A DNA stretch of 21,639 nt from positions 1-21,639 of the forward strand of contig JAWKSZ010000095.1 of assembly GCA_041402045.1 (NCBI GenBank). The letters run 5' to 3'. Positions 1 to 7,676 of the stretch are shown piece by piece (within the stretch, counting starts at the first letter, position 1; each line of letters begins with the position of its first letter). Position numbers and translations under genes: made by a program. Under the pieces are notes generated by a model, which saw nothing but the letters and a program-made list of their open reading frames with translations, was not told where the DNA came from and did not search any database. The DNA is from JAGQRJ01 sp041402045. Its GTDB lineage: Bacteria; Planctomycetota; J058.

Positions 1-1
1 C

Positions 2-103
2 GGGCTCACCCCCATGGGGCTCGCGGCCGGCTTCGCCGGCCGCTGCGCGCTCGCGGCGGACGCCGCTCGCCGGGCGCCCGCACGACGAACAGGCCGAGGG
101 TGA
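2..103 (+). CDS. 3' end of an unidentified gene (partial)
   Basis: The frame starting at base 2 stays open to a TGA at 101-103. Up to about base 79 nearly every codon ends in G or C, as expected for coding DNA in this genome. The last seven codons lose this bias because they run into a perfect hairpin (86-117). The visible residues are rich in Ala, Arg and Gly (it begins GLTPMGLAAGF) and I cannot assign a family. The competing frame, from base 3 to a stop at 138-140, has poorer third-position usage. Confidence 0.4.
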   Translation, partial: GLTPMGLAAGFAGRCALAADAARRAPARRTGRG

Positions 104-117
104 CCTCGGCCTGTTCG
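86..117 (+). terminator. Perfect 14-bp hairpin with GTGA tetraloop
   Basis: Bases 86-99 and 104-117 are perfect reverse complements around a GTGA loop, a GNRA-type tetraloop. There is no T-tract after it. It lies at the end of the upstream gene, whose likely stop codon TGA falls in the loop itself (101-103). It is probably a terminator or a 3'-end stabiliser. Confidence 0.6.
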
Positions 118-163
118 CGCATGTACGCACCGGGCCGTGACTACCCTGTGACGGCCTCTGAGG

Positions 164-169
164 GATACT
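164..169 (+). promoter_or_regulatory. Possible -10 element (GATACT) just before the NFACT start
   Basis: GATACT ends 6 nt before the GTG at 176, so transcription would start at or next to the start codon. No clear -35 and no Shine-Dalgarno sequence are visible. It fits a leaderless mRNA, a pattern seen at other genes in this window. Confidence 0.35.
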
Positions 170-175
170 TACCTC

Positions 176-1732
176 GTGATCTCTGCTGCCGACGTCGCGC
201 GCTGGACGAGCGAGGCTGGACCCGCCCTGCGGGGAGCCTTCGTGCACCGCGTGTGGCGCCCGACCGACGACGGGCTCGTGATCCTGGCGCGACACCACCA
301 GGACCAGGACCCCGAGGCCCCGGCGGTGCGCCGGGTGGCGTGGGAGGTCGCCCTCGGCGGTGACTGGCTGCGCGCGGTCGCGCTGCGGCCGGAGGACGTG
401 CAGGCCGACGACAAGCAGCTCAAGAAGGCCTGGAGCAAGGACGCGCACCCCTTCCTCGGGCTGCTGCGCAAGCACCTGGTCGGCGCCCAGATCACCGGGC
501 TCGTCGCGGCGGAGGGCGATCGGATCGCGTTCCTCGACGTGACCCACACCCGGGAGCCCGCCGAAGGCCCGCGGGAGCTGCGGCTCGCGGTCGAGCTCTT
601 CGGGCGCCAGGGCAACGCGGTGCTCGCGGCGCCGCCCGGGGACCCGCGCTGCCTGGGCAGCCTGTTCACCGGGCGCGGCGCGCGACCCTTCACCCGGGGC
701 ACCCCCTACGAGCTCCCGCCGAGCCGCGACGGCGAGGCCCCGCCGGCGACCTTGGCGCTCGACGTCGACCCCGACCCCGAGCGCCTGAGCCTCGGGCGGG
801 CGGTGGCCGAGGTCCAGCGTGAGATCGAGGAGACGGCTCGCGCCAGCGGACGCTTGGCGGACCTGCGTCGCGCGGCGAAGCAGGGGCTCAAGCGTCTCCA
901 GGGCCTGGTCAAGAAGCTCGAGCGCCAGCTCGCGGAGGTCGAGCAGGCCGACCTGCTCGAGCGCCAGGCGGACCTGCTCAAGGCCAACCTCGGCGCGCTG
1001 CCCGCGCGGGCGCCCAAGGTCGAGGTCACCGACTACGCCGCGCAGCCCGAGCCCGAGACCCTGAGCCTCGAGCTCGACCCGACCAAGACCGTGCAGGAGA
1101 ACATGCAGGCCCTCTACAAGAAGGCCAAGAAGCTGCGCAAGGGCGACGTGGCGGTGCGCACCCGGCTGGGCGAGACCGACGCGCGCTGCACCGAGGCGCA
1201 GGCGCTGGTCGAGCGCGCCCAGGCGCTCAGCGAGGACGACGCCGACGCCCTCGACGCGTTCGAGGAGGCCCTGCGCAAGGAAGGCCTCCTGCCCAAGGAG
1301 CAGAAGGCCAAGCAGCCCAAGCAGCAGGTGAACCAGGGGCCGCGCAGCTTCCGCACCCTCGAGGGCCACGAGGTCCTCGTCGGGCGCAACGACGACGAGA
1401 ACGACAAGCTCACCATGCGCACCGCCCGCGGGCGCGACCTGTTCTTCCACGTCCGCGGCTGCCCGGGGTCCCACGTGATCCTGCGGGTCGACCCCAAGCG
1501 CCCCCCCAACCACGAGAGCCTGATCGACGCCGGGACCCTGGCCGCCTACTACTCCAAGGCGCGCACCCGCGGCGCGGTCGACGTGAGCTACACCCCGCGC
1601 AAGTGGGTCAAGAAGCCCAAGGGCGCCAAGCCCGGGCTGGTCCAGATCTCCAACGCGCGCACCGTCCGCGCCGGGGGTGACCCCGAGCGTCTGCAGCGGC
1701 TCTTGAACTCCCGCTCCCAGGAGGACGCATGA
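176..1732 (+). CDS. NFACT family protein (RqcH/Tae2/FbpA-like), ribosome quality control
   Basis: This 518-residue protein has the NFACT layout. The N-terminal NFACT-N domain carries the Asp-Arg pair (D115-R116, in GDRIAFLDV) that matches the essential DR of RqcH. A charged coiled-coil middle (about 205-375) contains the conserved LDPTKTVQENMQALYKKAKK stretch. A C-terminal NFACT-R domain (about 392-500) has VGRNDDENDKLT and GCPGSHVILR. RqcH proteins bind stalled 50S subunits and recruit tRNA-Ala to add C-terminal alanine tails; that role is inferred from the family. It is somewhat shorter than Bacillus RqcH (about 570 residues). The GTG start has no Shine-Dalgarno sequence but has a -10-like hexamer 6 nt upstream. 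The stop overlaps the start of the next gene (ATGA), so the two are translationally coupled. Confidence 0.88.
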   Translation: MISAADVARWTSEAGPALRGAFVHRVWRPTDDGLVILARHHQDQDPEAPAVRRVAWEVALGGDWLRAVALRPEDVQADDKQLKKAWSKDAHPFLGLLRKHLVGAQITGLVAAEGDRIAFLDVTHTREPAEGPRELRLAVELFGRQGNAVLAAPPGDPRCLGSLFTGRGARPFTRGTPYELPPSRDGEAPPATLALDVDPDPERLSLGRAVAEVQREIEETARASGRLADLRRAAKQGLKRLQGLVKKLERQLAEVEQADLLERQADLLKANLGALPARAPKVEVTDYAAQPEPETLSLELDPTKTVQENMQALYKKAKKLRKGDVAVRTRLGETDARCTEAQALVERAQALSEDDADALDAFEEALRKEGLLPKEQKAKQPKQQVNQGPRSFRTLEGHEVLVGRNDDENDKLTMRTARGRDLFFHVRGCPGSHVILRVDPKRPPNHESLIDAGTLAAYYSKARTRGAVDVSYTPRKWVKKPKGAKPGLVQISNARTVRAGGDPERLQRLLNSRSQEDA

Positions 1733-2565
1733 ACGCCCGCCTCGCCCTCGCCGCCCTCGCGCTCTGCGTCCTGGGCTGTCAGAGCACCCCCGAGCAACCC
1801 GACCGCCCGACCTACTCAGGCCCCTACGGCCTCGACAACCGGATCGACGTCGAGTTCGACCAGACCTGGGAGGAGATCGAGGTCACGCGGACCGGGGAGA
1901 AGGACGCGACCCAGAAGGCGTTCTTCGTCACCCAGCGCCGCAACGCCGCGCTGCGCTGCATCAAGGCCGACCCGCCCTGCCTGCTGCAGGCGATCGAGAT
2001 CCTCGACGACATCCTGAGCCACGTCCCCGACGCCTCGGAGCCGCAGCTGCTCATGGCGCGCACCCAGTTCCAGATCGCCGCCTACTGGTTCAAGGTCGCC
2101 GACGTGATCGCCTGGAACATGCAGTACATCGACTACAACCGGAAGACGCCCGAGGACGAATACGGGCGCCAGGTCGAGCTCTCCGACGACGAGGTCGAGG
2201 GCCTGGTCGCCGACTACAAGCCCTGGCTCGACCGCGCGAACCAGGGGATCCGCCGGGCCGCCGAGGCCTCGATCAAGCACTTCACGATCTACCAGCGCCT
2301 GCACCCCGAGGACCTCGCGATCCACGAGTACGTGTGGCGTCTGCACTTCTTCCTGCAGAACTACCAGGAGGCGCTGACCTGGCTCAAGGCCGTGCTGGCC
2401 CGCATGGACCGCCAGGAGGTGGAGCCCGAGGACCCCATCCGAGTCAAGCACGAGCAGATCCGCCAGGCGATCGAGGACTACCTCGCGAACCTGCGCCTGA
2501 CCGGCGAGTCGGGGGCCCTCAAGCCCGACATCCTGCCGCCCTTCGAGATTCCGGATCGACGTTGA
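1729..2565 (+). CDS. Predicted lipoprotein of unknown function, possibly TPR-like
   Basis: 278 residues with a short signal peptide ending in a lipobox (VLGC, Cys17), so it is predicted to be a lipid-anchored envelope protein. The mature part is largely helical. Segments around residues 75-115 (LLQAIEILDDIL...QLLMARTQFQIAAYW) and 190-225 (IKHFTIYQRLHPEDLAIHEY, then FLQNYQEALTWLKAVLAR) look like degenerate tetratricopeptide helices. I do not recognise a named family. Its ATG overlaps the NFACT stop by 4 nt, so it is co-transcribed with that gene. A second TPR-like lipoprotein follows, so the two may share a complex. Confidence 0.8.
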   Translation: MNARLALAALALCVLGCQSTPEQPDRPTYSGPYGLDNRIDVEFDQTWEEIEVTRTGEKDATQKAFFVTQRRNAALRCIKADPPCLLQAIEILDDILSHVPDASEPQLLMARTQFQIAAYWFKVADVIAWNMQYIDYNRKTPEDEYGRQVELSDDEVEGLVADYKPWLDRANQGIRRAAEASIKHFTIYQRLHPEDLAIHEYVWRLHFFLQNYQEALTWLKAVLARMDRQEVEPEDPIRVKHEQIRQAIEDYLANLRLTGESGALKPDILPPFEIPDRR

Positions 2566-2570
2566 GCCCG

Positions 2571-2599
2571 TTGGGGCTGGGGGCCCCATGTGCTATGAC
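2571..2599 (+). promoter_or_regulatory. Possible promoter for the second lipoprotein (TTGGGG-N17-TATGAC)
   Basis: TTGGGG at 2571-2576 is 17 nt from TATGAC at 2594-2599, which is preceded by TG one base before the hexamer (extended -10). A small hairpin, GGGGC (2573-2577) with GCCCC (2583-2587), overlaps it and could end the preceding transcript. Only half of the -35 consensus is matched. Confidence 0.35.
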
Positions 2600-2683
2600 T
2601 ACGGCCGCGAACCACCCGTTCAGGGAGGGACTGAACCCCCTCGGCCCCGGTTCGTCTTTGCCCCAGGAGGCTCCTTGACCCAC

Positions 2684-3277
2684 ATGCGGAACTACAGCCG
2701 GGCGCTGGGCCTGCTGGGCGCGCTGCTGGTGGGGCTCGGCGGCGGCTGCTCGAGCGTCGACCCCGCGGCCAACGACGTCTACGAGCGCGGTGTGCAGCAG
2801 GCGGAAGAGGGGAACATCGTCGCCGCGATCTCGATCCTCCAGGACGGCGCCAACTCCCACCCCGACCACACGCCCATGCGCTTCGCCCTGGGGCGCCTGC
2901 AGTACGAGCTGGGCGAGGCCGAGCACGTGCGCGAGCGCGAGGCCCGGCGCCTGGCCAAGCGTCTGATCGCCACCGGGCAGCGCCAGGAGGCCCTGGCCGC
3001 GACCCGCGAGGCCAACGCCTTCCGCCAGAAGGCCATGCCCTACTACGAGGAGGCCCGCCAGAACCTGGACGAGGTCGCCGATCACGGCGACAGCGACCGC
3101 CAGCGCGGCTGGGCCTACTACGTGTTGATCCGCGTGCACGTGTTCTTCGAGGACTGGGAGGCCGTGGACTACGCGATCGACCAGGCGATCAACCTGCGCA
3201 AGCCGCCGGGCGCTCTCTACGCCAAGTGGCGCGAGTTCCAGGCCGAAGTCCGCCGCGAGCACCTCGCGGTCCGCTAA
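2684..3277 (+). CDS. Predicted TPR-type lipoprotein
   Basis: 197 residues from the ATG at 2684. The signal peptide ends in a lipobox-like GGGC (Cys22). The mature protein begins with a TPR-like motif (YERGVQQAEEGNIVAAISIL, then NSHPDHTPMRFALGRLQYELGE). It continues through a highly charged helix (about 78-135) and ends with a second TPR-like unit (AYYVLIRVHVFFEDWEAVDY). AGGAGG (2665-2670) is 13 nt from this ATG but only 4 nt from an in-frame TTG at 2675, which may be the true start and would add three residues. Function unknown. The predicted location is the periplasmic face of a membrane. Confidence 0.8.
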   Translation: MRNYSRALGLLGALLVGLGGGCSSVDPAANDVYERGVQQAEEGNIVAAISILQDGANSHPDHTPMRFALGRLQYELGEAEHVREREARRLAKRLIATGQRQEALAATREANAFRQKAMPYYEEARQNLDEVADHGDSDRQRGWAYYVLIRVHVFFEDWEAVDYAIDQAINLRKPPGALYAKWREFQAEVRREHLAVR

Positions 3278-3326
3278 CGACCCGCGGCTCAGCGGATTTG
3301 CCCGCGAGGGTGGCGGTCCCAGGCCG

Positions 3327-3332
3327 TAACAT
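3327..3332 (+). promoter_or_regulatory. Possible -10 element (TAACAT) before the histidine kinase
   Basis: TAACAT ends 9 nt before the GTG at 3342, and no Shine-Dalgarno sequence lies between. It is consistent with a leaderless or nearly leaderless transcript. No good -35 is seen. Confidence 0.3.
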
Positions 3333-3341
3333 GCGACCGGC

Positions 3342-4952
3342 GTGAGACTCCGGACGAAGCTCCTGTTCCTGTTCCTGGCATCGGGCGGCTTCCTGCTGCT
3401 CGAGGGGCTCGTCGCCGCCTACGGCCTGGGGCAGGTGGGGACCGACGTCGACCGCCTGCAGCGCTACACCCAGACCGACGACCTCTGCGCCCAGGTCAAG
3501 ACCGAGCTCGCCCGGCTCCCGGGCTACCGCGACCTGGCCGAGCTGGCGGGGCAGCAGGGGCCGGTGGGCTCCTGGTCGCGGCGGCTGACCGACACCGCGG
3601 ACCGGATCCTGATCCTCTGCACCAGCCTCGGCAAGCTCACGAGCACCGAGCGCTCCCGGGCGGCGATCGAGCGCGTGGCCGACGTGGTCACCCGCTACCG
3701 CCAGGCGGGCCGGGCCTACGCCCAGGCGCTGCAGGAGGAGCGGCCGCCAGAGCGCGTGCTCGACGCGCGCAACGCCGCCAAGGACACCTACGAGCGGCTC
3801 TCGCTGCTGCAGGACGAGGGCGTGATCGAGCCGGTGGGCAAGGAGGCGCGGCTCGCGATCAAGCGCGTGGTGCGCCGGGCCGAGCGGCTCAACCGCTGGG
3901 TGACCTTCGGCGGGCTGAGCCTCGCCGTGACCCTGACCCTCGTGAGCGCGATCGTGCTCGCGCGGGTCACCGCCCAGCCGATCGTGCGCCTGCTGCGCGC
4001 GGCGCGGGAGGTCGGCCACGGCAACCTCGACGTCTCGGTCTCGGTCCGCGGCAACGACGAGCTGGCCCAGCTCTCCCGGGCCTTCAACGACATGACCCTG
4101 CGCTTGAAGCAGGTCTACAGCGGCCTGGAGGCCGAAGTCCGCAAGCGCACCGACGAGCTGCGCATGCGCGAGGAGGACCTCGAGCGCGAGCGGCGCCTGG
4201 CCGCGATCGGACGCCTGGCCACCGGCGTGGCCCACGAGGTCTCGAGCCCGCTGACGGTGATCGCCGGCGCCGCGGAGGGCCTGCGGGACCGGGCGCAGGA
4301 CGAGGAGCTCAAGCGGGTCGAGGCCTTCGAGGACTTCCCCGACTACCTGGAGACGATCGAGAGCGAGGCCTACCGGCTCAAGCGCCTGGTGCGCCGCCTG
4401 CTCGACTTCTCCCGCAACAAGCCGACCAAGCTCCACCCGCTGGACCTGGCGCCGGTGATCGTGGACGCGGTGTCCCTCGCCCGGCTCGACCCCCTGGCCA
4501 AGGAGCACCCGGTCCAGCTCGACCTGCGCGAGGGCCCCGAGGGGCCGCTCCCGCTCTACGTCCGCGGCGACGAGGACGCGCTCAAGGAGGCGCTCCTGAA
4601 CCTGCTGTTCAACGCGCTCAAGGCCGTGCGCGACACCCGCGGCGGGCACGTGGAGGTCTCCGGGCGCGGGGAGAAGGACGCGATCGCGATCCGGGTGCGC
4701 GACACCGGGGTCGGGATCGCCCCGGGCGACCTGGAGAAGATCTTCGAGCCGTTCTTCACCACCGCCAAGGAGGGCGAGGGCACGGGCCTCGGGCTCTCGT
4801 TGGTCTACGGGACCCTCGAGCGCCACGAGGGCACGATCCACGCCGAGAGCGAGGGCAGCGGCAAGGGCGCGACCTTCGTGGTCCGGCTCCCCCGGCTCAA
4901 GGGGCGCGGGAGCTCGGTGCGGGTCAACCGCGACTCGTTGCGGGTCAAGTAG
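3342..4952 (+). CDS. Membrane sensor histidine kinase (HAMP, HisKA, HATPase)
   Basis: 536 residues. The order is TM1 (about 5-28), an extracytoplasmic helical sensor of about 160 residues, TM2 (about 187-208), a HAMP linker (about 209-262), a coiled coil, a HisKA domain with the phospho-acceptor His298 in GVAHEVSSPLT, and an ATPase domain. The ATPase domain shows the N box (LLNLLFNALKAV, Asn424), G1 box (RDTGVGIA, Asp454), F box (FEPFFTT) and G2 box (GEGTGLGLS). All catalytic motifs are present. No response regulator is adjacent; the nearest is the NtrC-type protein at 18555, whose receiver is degenerate. The H box reads HEVSSPLT rather than the usual HEI(R/N)NPLT. The GTG start places the signal anchor at the N-terminus. 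An RbfA-like gene follows after 43 nt. Confidence 0.93.
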   Translation: MRLRTKLLFLFLASGGFLLLEGLVAAYGLGQVGTDVDRLQRYTQTDDLCAQVKTELARLPGYRDLAELAGQQGPVGSWSRRLTDTADRILILCTSLGKLTSTERSRAAIERVADVVTRYRQAGRAYAQALQEERPPERVLDARNAAKDTYERLSLLQDEGVIEPVGKEARLAIKRVVRRAERLNRWVTFGGLSLAVTLTLVSAIVLARVTAQPIVRLLRAAREVGHGNLDVSVSVRGNDELAQLSRAFNDMTLRLKQVYSGLEAEVRKRTDELRMREEDLERERRLAAIGRLATGVAHEVSSPLTVIAGAAEGLRDRAQDEELKRVEAFEDFPDYLETIESEAYRLKRLVRRLLDFSRNKPTKLHPLDLAPVIVDAVSLARLDPLAKEHPVQLDLREGPEGPLPLYVRGDEDALKEALLNLLFNALKAVRDTRGGHVEVSGRGEKDAIAIRVRDTGVGIAPGDLEKIFEPFFTTAKEGEGTGLGLSLVYGTLERHEGTIHAESEGSGKGATFVVRLPRLKGRGSSVRVNRDSLRVK

Positions 4953-4995
4953 CCCGCGCGGTGACAGGGGTCCGCGTCGGGCGCGTCCTGGACGC

Positions 4996-5379
4996 GTGCC
5001 CAAGCGCGACGAGATCCGAGACCTGGTCGGGGAGCTGCACCCCGACGACGGCGTGCCGCCGCCCCGCCGCAGCGGCGGCGGCGAGCGCCGCAGCAGCGAG
5101 CGCAAGCTGCGCGCGCTGTGCAGCCAGGTGCGTCGCACCCTGGAGCTGATCCTGCCCGCGGACCTCGAGCTCCGCGTGCGCGACGTGATCCCCGACGCCG
5201 ACCCGGCGCGGCTGATCGTGCTCCTCGAGAGCGCGGGGCCTCCCGGCGAGCTCGCGGCGCTCCACGCCCGGGTCGAGGGCCTGGCCCCGCTCCTGCGCCG
5301 CGAGGTCGCCCACGCGATCACCCGCAAGCGCGCCCCGGACCTCAGCTACCGGATCAGCCCCGCGCGTCGGGGGCCCTGA
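4996..5379 (+). CDS. rbfA: RbfA-like ribosome-binding factor
   Basis: 127 residues. After a basic, low-complexity first 33 residues, the rest fits the single-domain KH-II fold of RbfA: a first helix (RKLRALCSQVRRTLELIL), beta strands (ELRVRDVIPDADPARLIVLL), and a final helix plus strand LRREVAHAITRKRAPDLSYRI. That last segment resembles the RbfA ending (LR..la..l..r..PeL.f). RbfA assists 30S maturation at the 5' end of 16S rRNA. The assignment rests on motif pattern and length only. It is not in the usual infB-rbfA-truB setting but sits between a histidine kinase and a secreted protein. The GTG start lacks a clear Shine-Dalgarno sequence. Confidence 0.6.
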   Translation: MPKRDEIRDLVGELHPDDGVPPPRRSGGGERRSSERKLRALCSQVRRTLELILPADLELRVRDVIPDADPARLIVLLESAGPPGELAALHARVEGLAPLLRREVAHAITRKRAPDLSYRISPARRGP

Positions 5380-5404
5380 CGCTTCAGGGGTTCGCAGGGA
5401 GCGC

Positions 5405-5410
5405 TAGAAT
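5405..5410 (+). promoter_or_regulatory. Possible -10 element (TAGAAT)
   Basis: TAGAAT matches TATAAT at 5 of 6 positions and is followed by AAGGAGG (5418-5424), a strong ribosome binding site 4 nt before the ATG at 5429. The -35 region (TTCAGG, 5383-5388) is weak. It suggests that the 5429 gene can be transcribed separately from the kinase and RbfA-like genes. Confidence 0.4.
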
Positions 5411-5428
5411 CCGAGGCAAGGAGGCCCC

Positions 5429-6202
5429 ATGCGCCCGCTCCTGCTCGCCCTCTGCCTCGCGTCCGCGACCCTCGCCCAGGAGTCGCCGCTCGAGTTCGCC
5501 GACACGCTGCGCGAGCTCCCGCTCGAGCAGCGGCTGGAGCAGCTCAGCCTGCTCAAGGAACACCAGGAGGACCTGAGCGAGGAGCAGTTCAAGGCCCTGA
5601 CCCTGGAGGTCGAAGCCAAGCAGCGGGTGACCGTGGTCAGCGGCGCGCTGGACGACGTGCCCCTGCTGCAGGCGCTGCGCCTGCTGTGCGCCGGGGGCGA
5701 GGCCTCGCGCGCCTCCTTCGTGCTGCGGCCCTCCCCGGAGCTCGCCGCGGTGCGGGTCACGGCCAGCTTCCGCCAAACCCCGCTCCGCGACGCCCTGATC
5801 GCGGTGCTCGAGCTCTACCCCGACGTCGTCGACTGGGACGAGGAGGGCGACGTGCTCATGATCCGCGCGGTGCAGGCGGAGGTCGAGGTGGAGGTCGAGG
5901 TCCCCGCCGAGACCCGCCAGGAGCTCGAGCGTCTGCTGACCCTGGGAGAGGAGGGCCTGACCGCCTACACCCGCTGGATCGGGGAGGGCCAGGCGGACCC
6001 CGCCCTGCTGGAGCAGGCGGACCAGAAGCTCGGAGCCGCGCTCACGGACCTCGAGAAGCTGCTCTACGACCCCAACGGTCCGTTCGTGGATCCCCAGGAG
6101 CCGGGGCTGCTGCGCGCGTCGTTCGCGGACCTCGAGGAGGCGCTGAATCGCTTCGGCCAGGCGCGCTTCGACCTGGAGAAGAAGCGGCCCTCCGCGCGCT
6201 GA
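5429..6202 (+). CDS. Secreted protein with possible secretin/TonB short N-terminal (STN)-like domain
   Basis: 257 residues with a clear Sec signal peptide (LLLALCLASATLAQ, cleavage about residue 16-17). A charged helical segment (20-65) is followed by a region resembling an STN-type fold (about 66-147). There, VTVVSGALDDVPLLQALRLL and VTASFRQTPLRDALIAVL are each 'strand, short loop, P-L-x-x-A-L helix', ending in GDVLMIRAV. An unusual alternating VEVEVEV run (151-158) precedes a C-terminal helical region. It may act in an envelope assembly or secretion complex, but no partner is nearby. The ATG has an excellent Shine-Dalgarno sequence. It ends 15 bp from the stop of the convergent RNase gene. 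Confidence 0.75.
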   Translation: MRPLLLALCLASATLAQESPLEFADTLRELPLEQRLEQLSLLKEHQEDLSEEQFKALTLEVEAKQRVTVVSGALDDVPLLQALRLLCAGGEASRASFVLRPSPELAAVRVTASFRQTPLRDALIAVLELYPDVVDWDEEGDVLMIRAVQAEVEVEVEVPAETRQELERLLTLGEEGLTAYTRWIGEGQADPALLEQADQKLGAALTDLEKLLYDPNGPFVDPQEPGLLRASFADLEEALNRFGQARFDLEKKRPSAR

Positions 6203-6216
6203 GCCGCCTCGGCGGC
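6203..6216. terminator. Small hairpin between convergent stops
   Basis: GCCGC (6203-6207) and GCGGC (6212-6216) flank CTCG and fill the 15-bp gap between two convergent genes. The symmetry would let it serve both strands. The stem is only 5 bp. Confidence 0.35.
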
Positions 6217-6217
6217 C

Positions 6218-7600
6218 TCAGAGCTCGACCTTCTCCAGGGGCTGCGGGACGTAGGCCGAGAGCCCGAGCTTCTCGAGGTAGGCCTGGAACGCGAGGGAGG
6301 ACTGCTCCTCCCCGTGGACCACGAACACCTTCTTCAGCCCGGGGATCTGCTTGACGTAGCTCGCCATTTCGTCGCGGTCGGCGTGGGCGCTGAAGCCGTT
6401 CATGCGCTCCACCTGGGCCCGGAGCGGGTAGCTCTTGCCGTAGATCCGCAGCTTGGGCGCCTCGTCCACGATCCGGCGCCCGAGGGTGTTCACCGCCTGG
6501 TAGCCCACGATCAGGATCGTGTTCTTGGGGTCCGCCACGCTGTGCTTGAGGTGGTGCAGGATCCGCCCGCCCTCGCACATGCCCGAGGCGGAGATGATCA
6601 CGCAGGGGTGCTTGCTGGCGTTGATCTCCTTGGACTGCTCGACGGAGCGGGTGTAGGTCAGCAGGTCGAAGCCGAAGGGCTTGCCGCCGTCCTCGAGCAG
6701 GTCGCGGGTCTCCTGGTCGTAGCACTCTGGGTGTCCGCGGTAGGCCTTGCTCGCGTCGATCGCCAGGGGGCTGTCCACGTAGACCGGGAGCGGGTCGAGC
6801 TCGCCCTCGTGGAACAGCTCGGCCAGGTAGTAGACGAGGTTCTGGGTGCGCCCCACCGAGAACGCGGGGATCACCACCCGCCCGCCCTGGTCCACCGTGC
6901 GCTGGACCACGTCCTTGAGCCGGCCCTTCATGCTGGTCACCGCCTCGTGCACGCGGTTGCCGTACGTGCTCTCGGTGATCAGGTAGTCCATGGGCGGCAG
7001 ATACTGCGGGTCGCGCAGGATCGGGTGGTTCGGGCGGCCGAGGTCGCCGGTGAAGCCCACGCGGATCGTGCGTCCGTGCTCCTCGAGCTCGTAGACCGCC
7101 GCGGCGCTCCCGAGGATGTGCCCCGCGTCGTAGAACGTGGCGTGGATCCCGGGGGCGACCTCGAACCGCTCGTGGTAGCGCACGGTCTCGAAGCGGGTCA
7201 GCGCCTCGCGCGCGTCGTGCTCGCTGTAGATCGGCTCGATCGGCGGCTTGTCCTTGTGCTTGCGGTTGTAGTACTCGGCGTCCATGCGCTGAATGTGCGC
7301 CGAGTCCTTGAGCAGCGCGCGCCCCAGGTCGCAGGTCGCGGCGGTGGCGTAGACCGAGCCGCGGTAGCCGTTCTTGACCAGGTTCGGCAGGTTCCCCGAG
7401 TGGTCTATGTGCGCGTGGGAGAGGGTGCAGGCCGTGAGCCGCGCGGGGTCGAAGGGCAGGTGCCGGTTGCGCTTGAGCGCGTCGGCCCGCTTGCCCTGGT
7501 AGAGCCCGCACTCGAGCAGGACCTCGCTGTCCCCGCGCCGGAGCACGTGCATGGACCCGGTCACGGAGCGCACCGCCCCATAGAACTGCAGCTCGGCCAC
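6218..7600 (-). CDS. Beta-CASP metallo-beta-lactamase fold RNase (YSH1/COG1236-like)
   Basis: 460 residues starting at the GTG read from 7600, which follows a purine-rich GGGGAGGGG ribosome site. The metallo-beta-lactamase zinc motifs are all present: SHAHIDHSG (His62, His64, Asp66, His67), AGHILGS (His161), TGDLGR (Asp186) and a C-terminal SAHADR (His406). Beta-CASP signatures include GGRVVIPAFSVGRTQ, YVDSPLA and ISASGMCEGGR. Such proteins are zinc-dependent endo/exoribonucleases related to CPSF-73; bacterial members process or degrade RNA. Length is typical. It is divergent from the small gene at 7677, with 76 bp between them. The adjacent RNA-modification gene (8033-8974) is on the same strand but separated. 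Whether it processes the unusual RNAs at 11.4-11.8 kb is unknown. Confidence 0.92.
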   Translation of the reverse strand: MAELQFYGAVRSVTGSMHVLRRGDSEVLLECGLYQGKRADALKRNRHLPFDPARLTACTLSHAHIDHSGNLPNLVKNGYRGSVYATAATCDLGRALLKDSAHIQRMDAEYYNRKHKDKPPIEPIYSEHDAREALTRFETVRYHERFEVAPGIHATFYDAGHILGSAAAVYELEEHGRTIRVGFTGDLGRPNHPILRDPQYLPPMDYLITESTYGNRVHEAVTSMKGRLKDVVQRTVDQGGRVVIPAFSVGRTQNLVYYLAELFHEGELDPLPVYVDSPLAIDASKAYRGHPECYDQETRDLLEDGGKPFGFDLLTYTRSVEQSKEINASKHPCVIISASGMCEGGRILHHLKHSVADPKNTILIVGYQAVNTLGRRIVDEAPKLRIYGKSYPLRAQVERMNGFSAHADRDEMASYVKQIPGLKKVFVVHGEEQSSLAFQAYLEKLGLSAYVPQPLEKVEL

Positions 7601-7664
7601 GTCCCCTCCCCTCGCGCGGAGGATAGCGACGCGGCGTGGCTCGCGCCGTCGAGGGTCCGCCGGG

Positions 7665-7670
7665 TAGGCT
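7665..7670 (+). promoter_or_regulatory. Possible -10 element (TAGGCT) 6 nt before a GTG start
   Basis: TAGGCT ends 6 nt before the GTG at 7677, and no Shine-Dalgarno sequence is present. This matches the leaderless pattern seen at 12290 (minus strand). Confidence 0.35.
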
Positions 7671-7676
7671 CGGGGG

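Noticed and set aside
2..103. C-terminus of ThiG or another biosynthetic enzyme
   Set aside because: The short Ala/Arg-rich tail is only vaguely similar and too short to name a family.
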